This document shows positions 6,006 to 6,299 of a stretch of 6,299 nucleotides of DNA, piece by piece. The stretch spans positions 1-6,299 of the forward strand of contig CAYIBX010000038.1 of NCBI GenBank assembly GCA_964361785.1, written 5' to 3'. A model generated the notes under the pieces. The model had not been told where the DNA came from. It made no database searches and saw only the letters and a program-made list of their open reading frames with translations. Every line of letters starts with the position of its first letter. Positions within the stretch are counted from its first letter, which is position 1. Position numbers and translations under genes: made by a program. The stretch comes from UBA927 sp964361785. Its GTDB lineage: Bacteria; Patescibacteriota; Microgenomatia; UBA10105; UBA927.

Positions 6006-6033
6006 TGATATAGGATACCATATTGGCTATACT
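6005..6033 (+). promoter_or_regulatory. Promoter of the dcd fragment, leaderless
   Basis: TTGATA (6005-6010, five of six to consensus), a 17-bp spacer and TATACT (6028-6033, five of six) make the best promoter in the window. The predicted start, 7 nt past the -10, is 6040, the A of the ATG. The -35 box includes the first base of the divergent HAD start codon. Confidence 0.7.
6012..6020 (-). promoter_or_regulatory. Extended -10 promoter of the HAD phosphatase gene, leaderless
   Basis: On the minus strand TGG-TATCCT (hexamer 6012-6017) lies 6 nt before the ATG at 6005, so transcription would begin at the start codon. No -35 is evident. The box sits inside the spacer of the dcd promoter, so the two promoters should compete. 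Confidence 0.45.
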
Positions 6034-6039
6034 AGCAGG

Positions 6040-6264
6040 ATGATTTTATCCGATAGAGATATTAAGAAGGCTTTAAAAAGTAAACGCATTCGGGTGACAC
6101 CTTCACTTGATTTGTCTTCCCAATTAGGCTCCTGCTCTATCGATTTGCGATTAGGCAAACAATTTAGGGTTTTCAATCATAGTAAATTTGCCTTTATAGA
6201 TCCCAATAATCCAAAACTTGTGACCGACATGATGAGAGAGATTGTATTAAAGCTCCAAGCTTAA
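6040..6264 (+). pseudogene. dcd: dCTP deaminase, N-terminal fragment ending at a hairpin repeat
   Basis: The reading frame begins MILSDRDIKKALKS and continues SIDLRLGKQFRVF (33-45) and AFIDPNN (51-57), the characteristic N terminus of dCTP deaminase, which makes dUTP from dCTP. It ends after 74 residues at TAA 6262-6264, whereas the family is about 180-200 residues. The catalytic core around the G-R-S-S-L motif and the active-site glutamate is missing, so this product alone should not be active. The last matching residues, EIVLK (67-71), correspond to EIVLD in E. coli Dcd; the frame then closes within four codons, directly before the hairpin at 6265-6289. Sequence after the hairpin (from 6287, shifted by one frame) could read DGAI, vaguely like the expected EGEAF. 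Insertion of a short repeat is therefore a reasonable cause, but the window ends too soon to confirm it. The start at 6040 coincides with a predicted transcription start. Confidence 0.75.
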
Positions 6265-6289
6265 ATCCCCGGCCGTAAGGCCGAGGGAT
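6265..6289. repeat. Bulged GTAA-loop hairpin, right copy
   Basis: Ten base pairs close the GTAA loop at 6275-6278: 6270-6274 pair with 6279-6283, A6284 is bulged, and 6265-6269 pair with 6285-6289. Relative to the copy at 21-45, pair 3 from the loop changes from A-T to G-C and pair 9 from A-T to T-A, both keeping pairing, while the bulged base changes from T to A. An outer GCTCC (6252-6256) and GGAGC (6290-6294) may extend the structure. There is no T-tract on the plus strand, so it does not look like a terminator for the dcd fragment. Confidence 0.6.
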
Positions 6290-6299
6290 GGAGCGATCC

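Noticed and set aside
5914..6039. Longer start for the dcd frame at 5914
   Set aside because: The 42 extra codons run antisense to the HAD N terminus, and the Dcd family begins at MILSDRDI, encoded from 6040.
1..6299. Possible circular element, given similar hairpins at both ends
   Set aside because: The first and last bases show no terminal overlap, and there is no replication, integrase or transposase gene. The hairpins are similar but not identical.
1..6299. CRISPR array, tRNA, rRNA, riboswitch
   Set aside because: No regularly spaced repeats, no cloverleaf or T-loop sequence and no riboswitch core were seen on either strand.

Overview
The window looks like part of a small, compact bacterial genome, most likely a Candidate Phyla Radiation (Patescibacteria/Parcubacteria-type) organism. 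This is an inference from overall character: moderate-to-low GC, genes abutting or overlapping, a TrpR/YerC-type small regulator, all nine genes ending in TAA, no recognisable Shine-Dalgarno sequence before any gene, and several start codons placed almost directly behind a -10 box. There is no rRNA or tRNA to fix the lineage. The standard genetic code fits: glycine is GGN, tryptophan is TGG, and no gene reads through TGA.

Layout, left to right. Positions 1-61 hold a bulged GTAA-loop hairpin. On the minus strand follow a DEDDy-type 3'-5' exonuclease/RNase H-like protein (62-673) and, upstream of it, a Nudix hydrolase (698-1240). A 58-bp divergent intergenic region with a 22-nt inverted repeat separates these from a plus-strand run: an MFS transporter (1299-2528) and an AlkD-type DNA glycosylase (2538-3251). 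An AT-rich gap with a perfect 26-bp palindrome precedes a TrpR/YerC-family regulator (3344-3796). This is followed by a poorly known protein with VOC/YecM-like features (3833 or 3842-4609). That gene converges with, and overlaps by 18 bp, a second Nudix hydrolase (4592-5140, minus), a paralogue of the first. Upstream of it is a HAD-family Cof-type phosphatase (5151-6005, minus). A 34-bp divergent promoter region then leads to the N-terminal part of a dCTP deaminase gene (6040-6264, plus). It stops at 74 residues, just before a second copy of the edge hairpin.

Functionally, many genes concern nucleotides and DNA quality: two Nudix hydrolases, a HAD phosphatase, dCTP deaminase, an alkyl-base glycosylase and a 3'-5' exonuclease. 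A transporter and a small DNA-binding regulator accompany them. No single pathway is proven. The strongest non-gene signals are the leaderless-type promoters with repeated spacing, the palindromes around the TrpR-like gene, and the covarying hairpins at both edges.
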